Of a stretch of 64,000 bases of DNA, positions 32,874 through 41,030 are shown one piece after another (position 1 is the stretch's first letter; each line of letters starts with the position of its first letter). A model generated the notes under the pieces. The model saw only the letters and a list, made by a program, of their open reading frames with translations. It was not told where the DNA came from and did not search any database. The stretch covers positions 62,001 to 126,000 of the forward strand of contig DAOTXS010000043.1 of NCBI GenBank assembly GCA_034435055.1, written 5' to 3'. The translations under genes and the position numbers were made by a program. The DNA is from DAOTXS01 sp034435055. GTDB taxonomy: Bacteria > Chloroflexota > Anaerolineae > UBA4142.

Positions 32874-33782
32874 ATGGATGATTCTGCGCGACGCCAAATT
32901 ATGATCGTGGACGACGATTACCGCATCGTCGCCGAAATTCTGGACGCCCTCAGCAGTCGAGAAGAATTCGCGGTGCGCGGATTTACGAACGGCGCGGACG
33001 CGCGCGCCGCGTTACAAGAAACTATTTTCGATCTGGTAATTGCCGATTGGAAAATGCCGGATGTCGATGGCTTGACTTTGATCCGCGACGCGCAGGAGCG
33101 TTCCGCACAAACGGTGACTGTTTTGATGAGCGCGTACAACCTCCACGACGCCCAAGAAGAACCTCCCGCGCATCATTACCTCGAAAAACCTTTCACCCTC
33201 GATGAGCTCATCAATCTAATCGATTCTATCTTTCCCACGCCGACGCAACGCCGGGTCAAGAAACCGATTGTGCTCAAAGTCTTGTTGGGCGGCGATGCCA
33301 ACGTCGGCAAGACCAGTTTGATCCAACGCTACTGCACCGGCGCGTTTGATCCCACCCGCGCGATGACCATCGGCGTCGATTTTCATTTGTACGACATTGA
33401 AATAGAACAAGAACACATGCGATTGGTCGTTTGGGATTTGGGTGGGCAGGAGCGTTTCAATCTCGCCCGGCAAGCATTTTATCGCGGCGCGCAAGCGGTC
33501 GGTTTGGTGTTTGACGCAAGCAACCGGACATCGTTCTATAACTTGATCAAGTGGTGGCGCGAAACGCGCGAATATCTACCGGATGCGCCGGTGCTGATGC
33601 TCGCCAACAAAATCGATTTGCCACCGCAAATATCGTACGTCGAAGCGATGGAGGTCGCGGCGGCGTGGCACATTCCCTTTTTCCAATCCTCGTGTGCCAA
33701 CGGCGAAGGCGTTACCGAGTTTTTTCACGCGCTGGCGCGCAGTGCCTGGGAAAACACCAAAAACAAAACGACGGCAAAATAA
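32874..33782 (+). CDS. Response-regulator receiver fused to a Ras/Rab-like GTPase
   Basis: The protein has 302 residues. The receiver has acidic D13-D15, phosphoacceptor D58 (IADWKMP), S86 and K105, so it is complete. The GTPase follows with P-loop G140-T147 (GDANVGKT), switch I T165 (TIGVDF), WDLGGQ (D188-G191, Q192), and NKID (245-248), then SCANGEGV. The catalytic-type Gln is kept. There is no visible prenylation or membrane signal. A GTG two codons upstream is an alternative start. Joined to roadblock proteins, it looks like a phosphorylation-gated GTPase switch. Confidence 0.9.
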   Translation: MDDSARRQIMIVDDDYRIVAEILDALSSREEFAVRGFTNGADARAALQETIFDLVIADWKMPDVDGLTLIRDAQERSAQTVTVLMSAYNLHDAQEEPPAHHYLEKPFTLDELINLIDSIFPTPTQRRVKKPIVLKVLLGGDANVGKTSLIQRYCTGAFDPTRAMTIGVDFHLYDIEIEQEHMRLVVWDLGGQERFNLARQAFYRGAQAVGLVFDASNRTSFYNLIKWWRETREYLPDAPVLMLANKIDLPPQISYVEAMEVAAAWHIPFFQSSCANGEGVTEFFHALARSAWENTKNKTTAK

Positions 33783-33811
33783 ATTCGGGCGACGGATCAA
33801 GTCGCCCGAAT
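33783..33811. terminator. Stem-loop between convergent genes
   Basis: An 11-bp stem (33783-33793 with 33801-33811) lies between the GTPase gene and the IPK gene and overlaps the IPK stop. It lacks a good T-run on the right; the left flank is A/T-rich. Confidence 0.6.
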
Positions 33812-34621
33812 GATTGTTCCCTCTGCAAAATCCTCGCGCGTCAACGCACGCTCGATTACACCTTCGCGCAACGCGCTGACGATGTGCACCTGAATCGCTG
33901 GCTCACGCTGAACGAGTGCGACCATCCTCCTCACCTTGTCCAACATCCCGCCGGTGACATCGATACCGTGCGACCCGCGTAACTGCGTTGCGATCTGCGG
34001 AAAATTTGCCGGCGTGATTTCTCCGATCAACTTGGCGGACGAATCTTGAAGCGGGTCGGCGTTGAACACGCCGTCGACGATCCCGGCAAGTACGATGCGC
34101 GACGGTTTGAGAAATGGCGCGACGTACGCAAAAATCATTTCCGTCGAGGCAATCGTCATCTGCCGTGTTTCGTCGAATGCCACGTCGCCATACAACATCG
34201 GAACGAGATCGTGTGCGAGTGCCGTGCGAATCGAATCGGTTGCAAGTTCGACCAATTCACCGTCCCGGCATTTTGCCGATGCCGAAGGTTGCAAAGAAAC
34301 GACCGGCACATTTTCGTCGAGAAACAAATCGGTAACGATGCGATTCAAACGCGCCGCCGCCGCGCCGGTTTCCGCGTACGCGCGCCAGTTGTCACGCTGA
34401 CCATAGCCAAATTTTTGCGCGGCGAAATGTCCAAACGAACCGCTTCCGTGACCGATCAAAAGTTTGAGCGTTGCATTGGCATCGCGCGCTCGTTTCACCT
34501 CACGCGCAATTTGGCGAATCACATTTTCATTCGCCGTCGCTTCCCGATTCTTGTCGGTGATTGCCGAGCCACCAAGTTTGAGGAAAATCACCGTAGTTTT
34601 CCGTCCTCTGTCTTTTGTCAT
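33797..34621 (-). CDS. Isopentenyl phosphate kinase (amino acid kinase fold)
   Basis: The protein has about 274 residues. It shows KLGGSAITDK, the substrate-binding GHGSGSFGHFAAQKFGY, and VDGVFNADP, as in isopentenyl phosphate kinases (a His of the HGSGSFGH segment is characteristic). It phosphorylates isopentenyl phosphate in the alternative mevalonate pathway, known from archaea and some Chloroflexota. The first ten residues are coded by a repeat (ACAAAAGACAGAGGACGG), so an internal GTG near codon 11 may be the true start. It overlaps the upstream stop. Confidence 0.85.
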   Translation of the reverse strand: MTKDRGRKTTVIFLKLGGSAITDKNREATANENVIRQIAREVKRARDANATLKLLIGHGSGSFGHFAAQKFGYGQRDNWRAYAETGAAAARLNRIVTDLFLDENVPVVSLQPSASAKCRDGELVELATDSIRTALAHDLVPMLYGDVAFDETRQMTIASTEMIFAYVAPFLKPSRIVLAGIVDGVFNADPLQDSSAKLIGEITPANFPQIATQLRGSHGIDVTGGMLDKVRRMVALVQREPAIQVHIVSALREGVIERALTREDFAEGTIIRAT

Positions 34622-35022
34622 TTTTGCGTAACAATCACAATCGCTCGCGCCATCAACGTGCGGCCATTATCGCCGGGATCGCCCCACACGGCAACAACCA
34701 CGCCGGGGCGCAAATCAGAAAACTGCGCCGGGTCATTTTCGCGCCGGACAATCGTTTGCGGATTGATCGTGATGGTACGCGAACCTTGGGCTGTATTCAA
34801 GGTCAAGGTGTTATCGCCGTACCGTTGAATCGTCCCGATGATGTTGGGTGTGCCGCCAATCGGCACCGGAAAATTTGAGGCGGTGCCTTGCGACGCGCGC
34901 GTGCTGAGCGCGCGCACGGTCCCGTGTTGGCCGGTAACCACGCCAATCGAGAATGTGCAAATCAGCATTAACCCAACGAGAAAAACCGCGCCGCAACCAA
35001 TTAGAAATCTACGCGACCACAT
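34618..35022 (-). CDS. DUF5666-type membrane-anchored protein
   Basis: The protein has about 134 residues: one N-terminal membrane segment, a short linker, then a small beta domain (GTIQRYGDNTLTLNTAQG, RTITINPQTIVRR, DLRPGVVVAVWGDP), as in DUF5666. Its function is unknown. The ATG at 35022 overlaps the stop of the upstream gene (TAATG), and its own stop overlaps the IPK start. Confidence 0.75.
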   Translation of the reverse strand: MWSRRFLIGCGAVFLVGLMLICTFSIGVVTGQHGTVRALSTRASQGTASNFPVPIGGTPNIIGTIQRYGDNTLTLNTAQGSRTITINPQTIVRRENDPAQFSDLRPGVVVAVWGDPGDNGRTLMARAIVIVTQK

Positions 35023-36944
35023 TATTTCACCTGCCATTTTCCGACTTCGATCCAATTCATATCGATGCCGCTGGCGGAAAATTCTGCCAATCCAATCTTG
35101 AAAATATGCTCGCCTTTTTTCAAATACGATGGGATCACGAGATCAAATTCTTCGACGATGATCGGCTCGCGCGGCAATCGATTCTCGCGGACGTAGCGCG
35201 GCAGATTGCCAAAACCGAGATCGTGCGTTTCGAGCGTGACATTATCGATTTGCGTCGAGACCAGGTACGCGCGCGGTTGTGTGACGCGCCAATAGATTTT
35301 GAGATGCGCGCGGGGACTCGGCGCGTCCGGCGCGTTAGTCAAATCATAACCGATGAGCGTCAAACCGTCAAAGGAATGATCGATGCGATTTTGTGGTTGC
35401 GCTTCGCTCACGATCAACGACGGCGGGGTTTGACTCGCGCGATACAACGTCAAATCGCGTTGATTGCCAATCAACACCGGCACGTACCACGCATCGACCG
35501 GTAACACTTCGCGCGGCGGCGCCCACAATCCGCCTTGCGGTTTGCCGTCGATCACGTTCACGGTCGAAAAGATCGGCGCGTTTGCCGCCGGCTTGCGCCG
35601 GCTGTCGAACGACGGCGTCAGCACATCGGGACGAATGTTGTACACTTGTTGCCAATAGTACATATCGTAACCAAACACGCCGCGCCGGCTAACGAGCGCG
35701 CTGTCGCGTGGAAGCATCGCAAAAACATTTTTGTAGAAATCGCCAATCGCCGTGTCGGTCGTGCGATTGTTATCGCGCGCACTCACCCCTCCGATAATCG
35801 TCAGCGGCGCAAACAAGAATACGATTATTGCCATCGTTGTGGCAATCGTTTGCGCGCGCGGTGATGAAAATCTTTGTCGCAACCAATCGATGAGTTGTTG
35901 TGCGCCGCAACCGATAAAAATCGCAAAGATGAAATGCGATGGAATGAAAAAGACATCGAGATCGAAAACTTTGTATTGCGTGAAGAAAAAGACGTTGGTG
36001 AAGTACATCAACCCGAAAAGCCAAAAGCGTTTGGGGTGTTTGAACAGCAATGTCCACATTCCCAGCCCGCCCAGCGCAACGCCGATCACCGTAAAATTTT
36101 GGACGAGGTATTGCAAATAAATCACCACGCGTTCCGGCATCGCGGTGATAGGGAACGCGAATCGCAAATTGGAAAATGCGCCGAGCGTGTAAACGTACAG
36201 ACCGACAAGCGAGTTCGGCGGGAACCGCATAATCAACGGGTCGTTGATGAGCGCGGCGCGAAAGGGAATCCACAGGAATTGCGCCAGCCCCAGCACAAAC
36301 ACAATGAATGCCACAAGAATGGTCAATGGTCGTTTGAGAATTCGCCAATCGGTGAGCAAAATAAAAATCGTGTACGTCGGCGCAAAGCCGAGGTTGGACA
36401 GGTGCGTGCCGGCGCCTAGTCCGAGCGCGAGCGCGAAAAGGACAAACCAAAAATCGGACGGAGGACTTGTTTCATCTTTCAGCGTGCTTGCATCTGCCCA
36501 TTTTAAAAGTAGCAGGACTGTGAGCGCCAGCATAAAAACATTCGGCGCGTAGACTTCGGTGATGACCGCTTGCGACCAAAACGTCGTCGAAACGCCGAAC
36601 AGCAACGCGGCGAAAATTGCAATCGGGCGCGCCAGTTCAACACGGCGCAGAATCAAGTACAAGATCGCCACGCCGCCCGCGCCAAGAATCGCCGACATCA
36701 AATTCGTGCGGTGTGCCACCTCGCCAAACGGAAGCAGATGCGCAAAGAGAAAACCAAGCCACGTGTAAAGTGGATAACCGGTTGGATGCGCCAAACCCAG
36801 CGTCGCGGCGACCGTTGTCAATTCATTGCCATCCGGACTGGCGTACGACAGACCCGGTGTGAGCGTCGCGTTGTACAGGAAGAGACAAAACGCAAAAATA
36901 AACAGCGCAATCATACGTTCCGAGAATGATTTCATCAGGCACAT
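35022..36944 (-). CDS. DUF2723 (TMEM260-like) polytopic membrane glycosyltransferase
   Basis: The protein has about 640 residues and around ten membrane segments. The DUF2723 pattern is clear near the start: TPGLSYASPDGNELTTVAATLGLAHPTGYPLY (shown in parts below 20: TPGLSYASPDGNELTT, LAHPTGYPLY). TMEM260-like enzymes are GT-C type O-mannosyltransferases. The C-terminal part (from about residue 500) is a beta-rich region that partly resembles a module of the other glycosyltransferases here (LIGYDL, KIYWRV). It heads a three-gene operon with DUF5666 and IPK. Confidence 0.8.
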   Translation of the reverse strand: MCLMKSFSERMIALFIFAFCLFLYNATLTPGLSYASPDGNELTTVAATLGLAHPTGYPLYTWLGFLFAHLLPFGEVAHRTNLMSAILGAGGVAILYLILRRVELARPIAIFAALLFGVSTTFWSQAVITEVYAPNVFMLALTVLLLLKWADASTLKDETSPPSDFWFVLFALALGLGAGTHLSNLGFAPTYTIFILLTDWRILKRPLTILVAFIVFVLGLAQFLWIPFRAALINDPLIMRFPPNSLVGLYVYTLGAFSNLRFAFPITAMPERVVIYLQYLVQNFTVIGVALGGLGMWTLLFKHPKRFWLFGLMYFTNVFFFTQYKVFDLDVFFIPSHFIFAIFIGCGAQQLIDWLRQRFSSPRAQTIATTMAIIVFLFAPLTIIGGVSARDNNRTTDTAIGDFYKNVFAMLPRDSALVSRRGVFGYDMYYWQQVYNIRPDVLTPSFDSRRKPAANAPIFSTVNVIDGKPQGGLWAPPREVLPVDAWYVPVLIGNQRDLTLYRASQTPPSLIVSEAQPQNRIDHSFDGLTLIGYDLTNAPDAPSPRAHLKIYWRVTQPRAYLVSTQIDNVTLETHDLGFGNLPRYVRENRLPREPIIVEEFDLVIPSYLKKGEHIFKIGLAEFSASGIDMNWIEVGKWQVK

Positions 36945-36996
36945 TTTCCGGCGGCAAGGTTAGGCGCGAATGAAAACGTTGTAAACGCCGCGTAAA

Positions 36997-37005
36997 ATGA
37001 TACCA
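36997..37005 (-). promoter_or_regulatory. Extended -10 promoter of the DUF2723 operon
   Basis: Minus strand TGG then TATCAT (37005-36997). It diverges from nagA; no clear -35 was identified. Confidence 0.5.
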
Positions 37006-37028
37006 CAAACTAATCTTGCGGCAAGCCC

Positions 37029-37057
37029 TTGACAGTTGTCCCAGTTATCGGTATAAC
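37029..37057 (+). promoter_or_regulatory. Consensus promoter of nagA
   Basis: TTGACA (37029-37034), 17-base spacer, TATAAC (37052-37057), followed by a GAGGGGG ribosome site and ATG at 37085. Confidence 0.82.
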
Positions 37058-37084
37058 ACATCTCGCAACGACGAGGGGGCATCG

Positions 37085-38248
37085 ATGTATGTTTTGCTCA
37101 ATGGAAAAATTTTTACGCCACAGGAAACGATTGACGACGGTGTTGTCGTCGTCGATGGCATGACGATTCACGCGGTTGGCACACGCGCGACGACGCCGGT
37201 TCCGCGCGATGCGCCAATTATCGATGCGCACGGCAATGCGATTATCCCGGGCTTGATCGATATTCATACGTACGGCTGTCTCGGCGTGTCGCTGACCGCG
37301 CCGGAAAAAATCGCCGAGGAATTGCCGGCGTTCGCCCGCAACGTCGCGCGGTTTGGCGTGACACGCTTTTTGATTTCGCCGACGACGGGAGATTGTGCGT
37401 TCATCGTGCGAATGTTGTCGGCGATTGCTGAAACGATTCCACAAATCCGCGACGGTGCGCAATGTCTCGGCATTCACCTCGAAGGTCCGTGGCTCGACCC
37501 TGAACAGCGGGGCGCGTTTCCCCTCGATGTTTTGCACGCGCCGACCCTCGATGAAGCGCGTGAGTACCTGAACGCGGCGCGCGGCTATTTGAAAGTTGTA
37601 ACGCTTGCCGCGAATTTACCGAACGCCATCGAGGTTGCAAAATTTTTTTACGATAATGATGTGCGCGTTGCGTACGGTCATTCGAACACAACGTACGAGG
37701 TTGCGTGCAACGCGCTCGCGTCCGGCAATTTTCAACTCGTCACTCACGTCTACAACGCGATGAGCGGATTGCATCATCGCAAACCCGGCGTGCTGGGTGC
37801 AGTGTTGAGTTCGGACAATGTCAGCGGAATGTTGATTAGCGACGGTATTCACGCGCACCCGGCGGCGGTAAAAATTTTGTTCCGCGCGCTCGGTGTTGAC
37901 CGCGTGATTTTAGTTACTGATGCAATTCCCGGCGGCGGGATGACTGAAGGCACATTCACGATGCTCAATCAAACGGCGCGCGTGATCGACGGCGTCGCGC
38001 GCTTGGAAAACGGTACGATTGCCGGGAGCATTCTCACGTTGAATCGCGCAGTGATGAACGCGCGCGCGTTCGGCGCGTTATCGTTGAACGACGCGCTCAA
38101 AATGGCAACGACGAATCCGGCGCGCGTCCTGGGTTTGTGGAACATCGGCAGTTTGAATGTTGGCGCGGAGGCGGACATTGTTGTGATGGACGATGCCGGG
38201 GATGTGTCGCTGACGATGGTCGCCGGCAACATTGTTTATCGCACATAA
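37085..38248 (+). CDS. nagA: N-acetylglucosamine-6-phosphate deacetylase
   Basis: The protein has 387 residues. It has an amidohydrolase N-terminus (IIPGLIDIHTYGCLG), the Glu of HLEGPW, the His of VAYGHSNTTYE, HVYNAMSGLHHRKPG, and the catalytic Asp in VTDAIPGGGM. It removes the acetyl group from GlcNAc-6-phosphate, from cell-wall or external sugar. The start follows a strong ribosome site; the longer upstream frame is not needed. Confidence 0.93.
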   Translation: MYVLLNGKIFTPQETIDDGVVVVDGMTIHAVGTRATTPVPRDAPIIDAHGNAIIPGLIDIHTYGCLGVSLTAPEKIAEELPAFARNVARFGVTRFLISPTTGDCAFIVRMLSAIAETIPQIRDGAQCLGIHLEGPWLDPEQRGAFPLDVLHAPTLDEAREYLNAARGYLKVVTLAANLPNAIEVAKFFYDNDVRVAYGHSNTTYEVACNALASGNFQLVTHVYNAMSGLHHRKPGVLGAVLSSDNVSGMLISDGIHAHPAAVKILFRALGVDRVILVTDAIPGGGMTEGTFTMLNQTARVIDGVARLENGTIAGSILTLNRAVMNARAFGALSLNDALKMATTNPARVLGLWNIGSLNVGAEADIVVMDDAGDVSLTMVAGNIVYRT

Positions 38249-38287
38249 TTTTGCCAGAGTAACAAACCTCTGACGGTGGAGGAAAAG

Positions 38288-39802
38288 ATGCACATTCGTC
38301 CAATCCAAGAATCCGATATCGAACACGTCATCCAACTTTTTCGCGCAAATTACGGCGACGATTACGCGATCCCGGAATTTTACGATCCGCAATGGGTCAA
38401 GCGCGGCATTTATTCCGACAACATTATTTGGCTCGTCATCGAAGACGAGAACAAAAAGATCGTCGCGTCCGGTGCGTGCATTCTCAACTTTGGCGATTAC
38501 AACGATCAGATCGGCGAGATCGGTCGGCTCGTCGTCGATCCGCAAGTGGGCGGCAAAGGACTGGGCAAACGAATGCTCGCGGCGTTGGTCGATGCGTCGG
38601 ATGAGCGGGTGGAATTTGCGTTCGCGGAAGCGCGCACGGTGCATCCCAAAACGCAAAAGATTCTTGATAATATCGAAATGATGCCGCTTGGATTTTTGCC
38701 GATGACATACAAAATGACGTGGCGTGAAAGTTTTGTGCTGAGCGGTCAGTTGTTTGGCAACGGTCGCGGATTGCGGCATCCCGGCACCGCGGAAGTGATT
38801 CCCGCCGTTGCGCCGCTCGCCCGGTTGTCGCTCAAAAATCTACAACTCGATGAGCCGATCAAAGTTCACGACAACGCGCGGGGTTATCCAATCGATCAGA
38901 GTGTCGAGATCAAACCGATGACCGGCTCGTCGTTGATTCGCTTGTTGAAAATCGAACACGGCCGCTTGGTGGAGCCGGAAGTGTTCGGCAGTATGCACAT
39001 CGATCAAGGGATGTCGCAGTTGCAATCGCGCAAGGTGACGTACTTTGTTGCGTCCGAAGGCGAACGCACGTTGGGCGCGGTTGGTTATTATTTCGAAGAG
39101 CATGATCAAAATGTGCGCATCACGGAATTGATCGCGCAAGAAAATGTCGTCAAGGGAAGTCTCTTGCGTTTTGCGGTCGAACAGGCGGAGCAAGTGCATC
39201 AAGCCCAGTTGATCGAGTGTGATGTAAACGCGACGAGCGTGGCGATTCAACAAACTTTGTTCGAGATGGGTTTCTTGCCGGCGGCGTTTGTGCCGGGAAT
39301 GGTTTTTCATACAACGCATCGCCCGGATGTGGTGCGCTTTATCAAACTCAATCTGCCCTGGGATTTGGGACCGATTGTCTTGACCGAACCCTCGCAAGCA
39401 TATTTCGATCTTGTCGCGCCGGCATTTGAACGCGCATCGGCGGAGCGATTGAAAAAATTGCCGGCACTGTCGAATGTTGCACTCAAAGGGTTCACGCCGC
39501 TCGAAGCGTACTTTTTCCAACGCGCCGGCGACGAGATCACGCCAGCCGCCGGCGCGCGGCTCGATGTGAACGCGATGTACATTGTGCTAGCCGGGTCGGT
39601 GCGGCACGGCGAGCAAACGGTTGGCGCGGGTGGCTGTGTGAACGCGGATGTGTTGTTTGGTCATCCAGATGCAATCACGCCGATTGCCGGGGATGGCGCG
39701 CGTTTGCTCTCGCTATCGCACGCAAAATTGGTTGAATTGTGCGACCGCTATCCGCGGCTGGGAATGAAACTTTACCAGAATCTCGCGGCATTTCGCAGTT
39801 GA
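38288..39802 (+). CDS. Two GNAT-like domains with cyclic-nucleotide-binding-like C-terminus
   Basis: The protein has 504 residues. Residues 1-150 are a GNAT domain (MHIRPIQESDIEHVIQLF, then GRLVVDPQVGGKGLGKRML for acetyl-CoA). A second GNAT-like stretch lies at about 235-345 (CDVNATSVAIQQTLFEMGF). The tail from about 400 (MYIVLAGSVRHGEQTVGAGG, then RLGMKLYQNLAAF) looks like a cNMP-binding fold, though key binding residues are unclear. It may be an acetyltransferase regulated by a ligand, as in mycobacterial PatA but with the opposite domain order. GGAGGAA precedes the start. Confidence 0.7.
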   Translation: MHIRPIQESDIEHVIQLFRANYGDDYAIPEFYDPQWVKRGIYSDNIIWLVIEDENKKIVASGACILNFGDYNDQIGEIGRLVVDPQVGGKGLGKRMLAALVDASDERVEFAFAEARTVHPKTQKILDNIEMMPLGFLPMTYKMTWRESFVLSGQLFGNGRGLRHPGTAEVIPAVAPLARLSLKNLQLDEPIKVHDNARGYPIDQSVEIKPMTGSSLIRLLKIEHGRLVEPEVFGSMHIDQGMSQLQSRKVTYFVASEGERTLGAVGYYFEEHDQNVRITELIAQENVVKGSLLRFAVEQAEQVHQAQLIECDVNATSVAIQQTLFEMGFLPAAFVPGMVFHTTHRPDVVRFIKLNLPWDLGPIVLTEPSQAYFDLVAPAFERASAERLKKLPALSNVALKGFTPLEAYFFQRAGDEITPAAGARLDVNAMYIVLAGSVRHGEQTVGAGGCVNADVLFGHPDAITPIAGDGARLLSLSHAKLVELCDRYPRLGMKLYQNLAAFRS

Positions 39803-39825
39803 TTTCTTTCGCGGAAAAACCTTTT

Positions 39826-39893
39826 TCTCGCAAAGACGCAAAGGGCACGAAGAAAACAAAAATAAAACTTGGCGTTCTTGGCGTCTTCGGTTT
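39826..39893. repeat. CGCAAAGACGCAAAG word hairpin
   Basis: The left arm (about 39829-39852, CGCAAAGACGCAAAGGGCAC) and right arm (about 39867-39890, TTGGCGTTCTTGGCGTC) form an imperfect inverted repeat. TTGGCG (39869-39874), an 18-base spacer and TATATT (39893-39898) could act as a promoter for the next gene. Confidence 0.65.
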
Positions 39894-39918
39894 ATATTTT
39901 TCTGAATGGTAATGTGAA

Positions 39919-40947
39919 ATGAACTCGATCAAAGTTTTGATGACGCTTCGTTTTACTGACGAACAACTTGATCGCATTCGCGCCGTTTCGCCGCGACTCG
40001 TCGTCACGCAAAAGTCGGTGCCGGAAGGACGCGATGGCATCGATACTGGCGAACTACTCGATGGCGATGAAGAAATTCTCTACGGCTTTATGCCGCCGCG
40101 TGATTTATCGCGCCTGCCGCGATTGAAATGGATGCAATTGCACACCGCCGGCATCAACCATCTGCTCAACGTGAATCATCCGATCTTGCATCGCCCGATT
40201 CGCTTGACCACCTTGAGCGGCGTGCACGCCGTTCCGATTGGCGAATTTGCGATTGCGTTGATGCTCGCGCTCGCGCGCCAAGTTCCGTTGCTGACGCGCT
40301 TGCAAACAGAACGCGAATGGCGCAAAGACAAATGGAAATTATTTCTCGGTGCGGAATTGTACGACCAAACGCTTGGCGTGATCGGTTACGGCAGTATCGG
40401 ACGACACGTCGCGCGGATTGCGAAAAACGGATTTGGTATGCGCGTGTTGGCAATGTCGCGTGGTGATGAGAAACGTGATCGCGGCTGGCACGCCCCCGGC
40501 GTCGGCGATCCCGATGGCGTTTTGCCGGACGCGTGGTTGACGTCCGCCCAGTTACTCGATTTGCTCGCGCAATCGGATTTCGTTTTGATTTCAGCGCCAC
40601 TCACGGAATCGACGCGCAACCTCATCGGGGAAAAAGAATTGCGCGCGATGAAATCGACAGCGTTCATCATCAACATTGCGCGCGGCGGCATCGTCAATGA
40701 ACCGGCGCTGATTCGCGCGCTGAAAGAAAATTGGATTGCCGGCGCGGGACTCGATGTGTTTGAACAAGAACCGTTGCCGCCTGACAGCGAATTGTGGAAC
40801 TTGGCGCGTGTCATCATCTCGCCGCACGTTTCTAGCGCGACGCCGTACTATGATGACCGCGCGACCGATTTGTTTTGCGAAAACCTGCGGCGTTATTTGC
40901 GCGGCGAGGAGTTGTTGAATTTGGTAGACACAAAACGAGGATATTAA
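39919..40947 (+). CDS. D-isomer-specific 2-hydroxyacid dehydrogenase
   Basis: The protein has 342 residues. The C-terminal NAD-binding domain has GVIGYGSIGRHVARI, NIARGGIVNEPALIRAL, and HVSSATPYYDDRA with the catalytic-type His. The N-terminal half is unusually plain (LRFTDEQLDRIRAVSPRL). The substrate is unknown. There is no ribosome site; a promoter inside the upstream repeat is possible. Confidence 0.88.
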   Translation: MNSIKVLMTLRFTDEQLDRIRAVSPRLVVTQKSVPEGRDGIDTGELLDGDEEILYGFMPPRDLSRLPRLKWMQLHTAGINHLLNVNHPILHRPIRLTTLSGVHAVPIGEFAIALMLALARQVPLLTRLQTEREWRKDKWKLFLGAELYDQTLGVIGYGSIGRHVARIAKNGFGMRVLAMSRGDEKRDRGWHAPGVGDPDGVLPDAWLTSAQLLDLLAQSDFVLISAPLTESTRNLIGEKELRAMKSTAFIINIARGGIVNEPALIRALKENWIAGAGLDVFEQEPLPPDSELWNLARVIISPHVSSATPYYDDRATDLFCENLRRYLRGEELLNLVDTKRGY

Positions 40948-40948
40948 A

Positions 40949-41007
40949 TTGGACACTGATAAACGCCGACAAGTGCAGAAAAAACATCTGCGTTTGTCCG
41001 CGTCCAA
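40949..41007. repeat. CTGATAAACGC/GCGTTTGTCCGCGTCC word hairpin
   Basis: The left arm (TTGGACACTGATAAACGCCG) and the right arm (TCTGCGTTTGTCCGCGTCC) form an imperfect inverted repeat between the dehydrogenase and the GT2 gene. The wording resembles repeats seen in other environmental genomes (recalled only). Confidence 0.7.
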
Positions 41008-41030
41008 TAAATGATTTTTGCACAGTCGAT

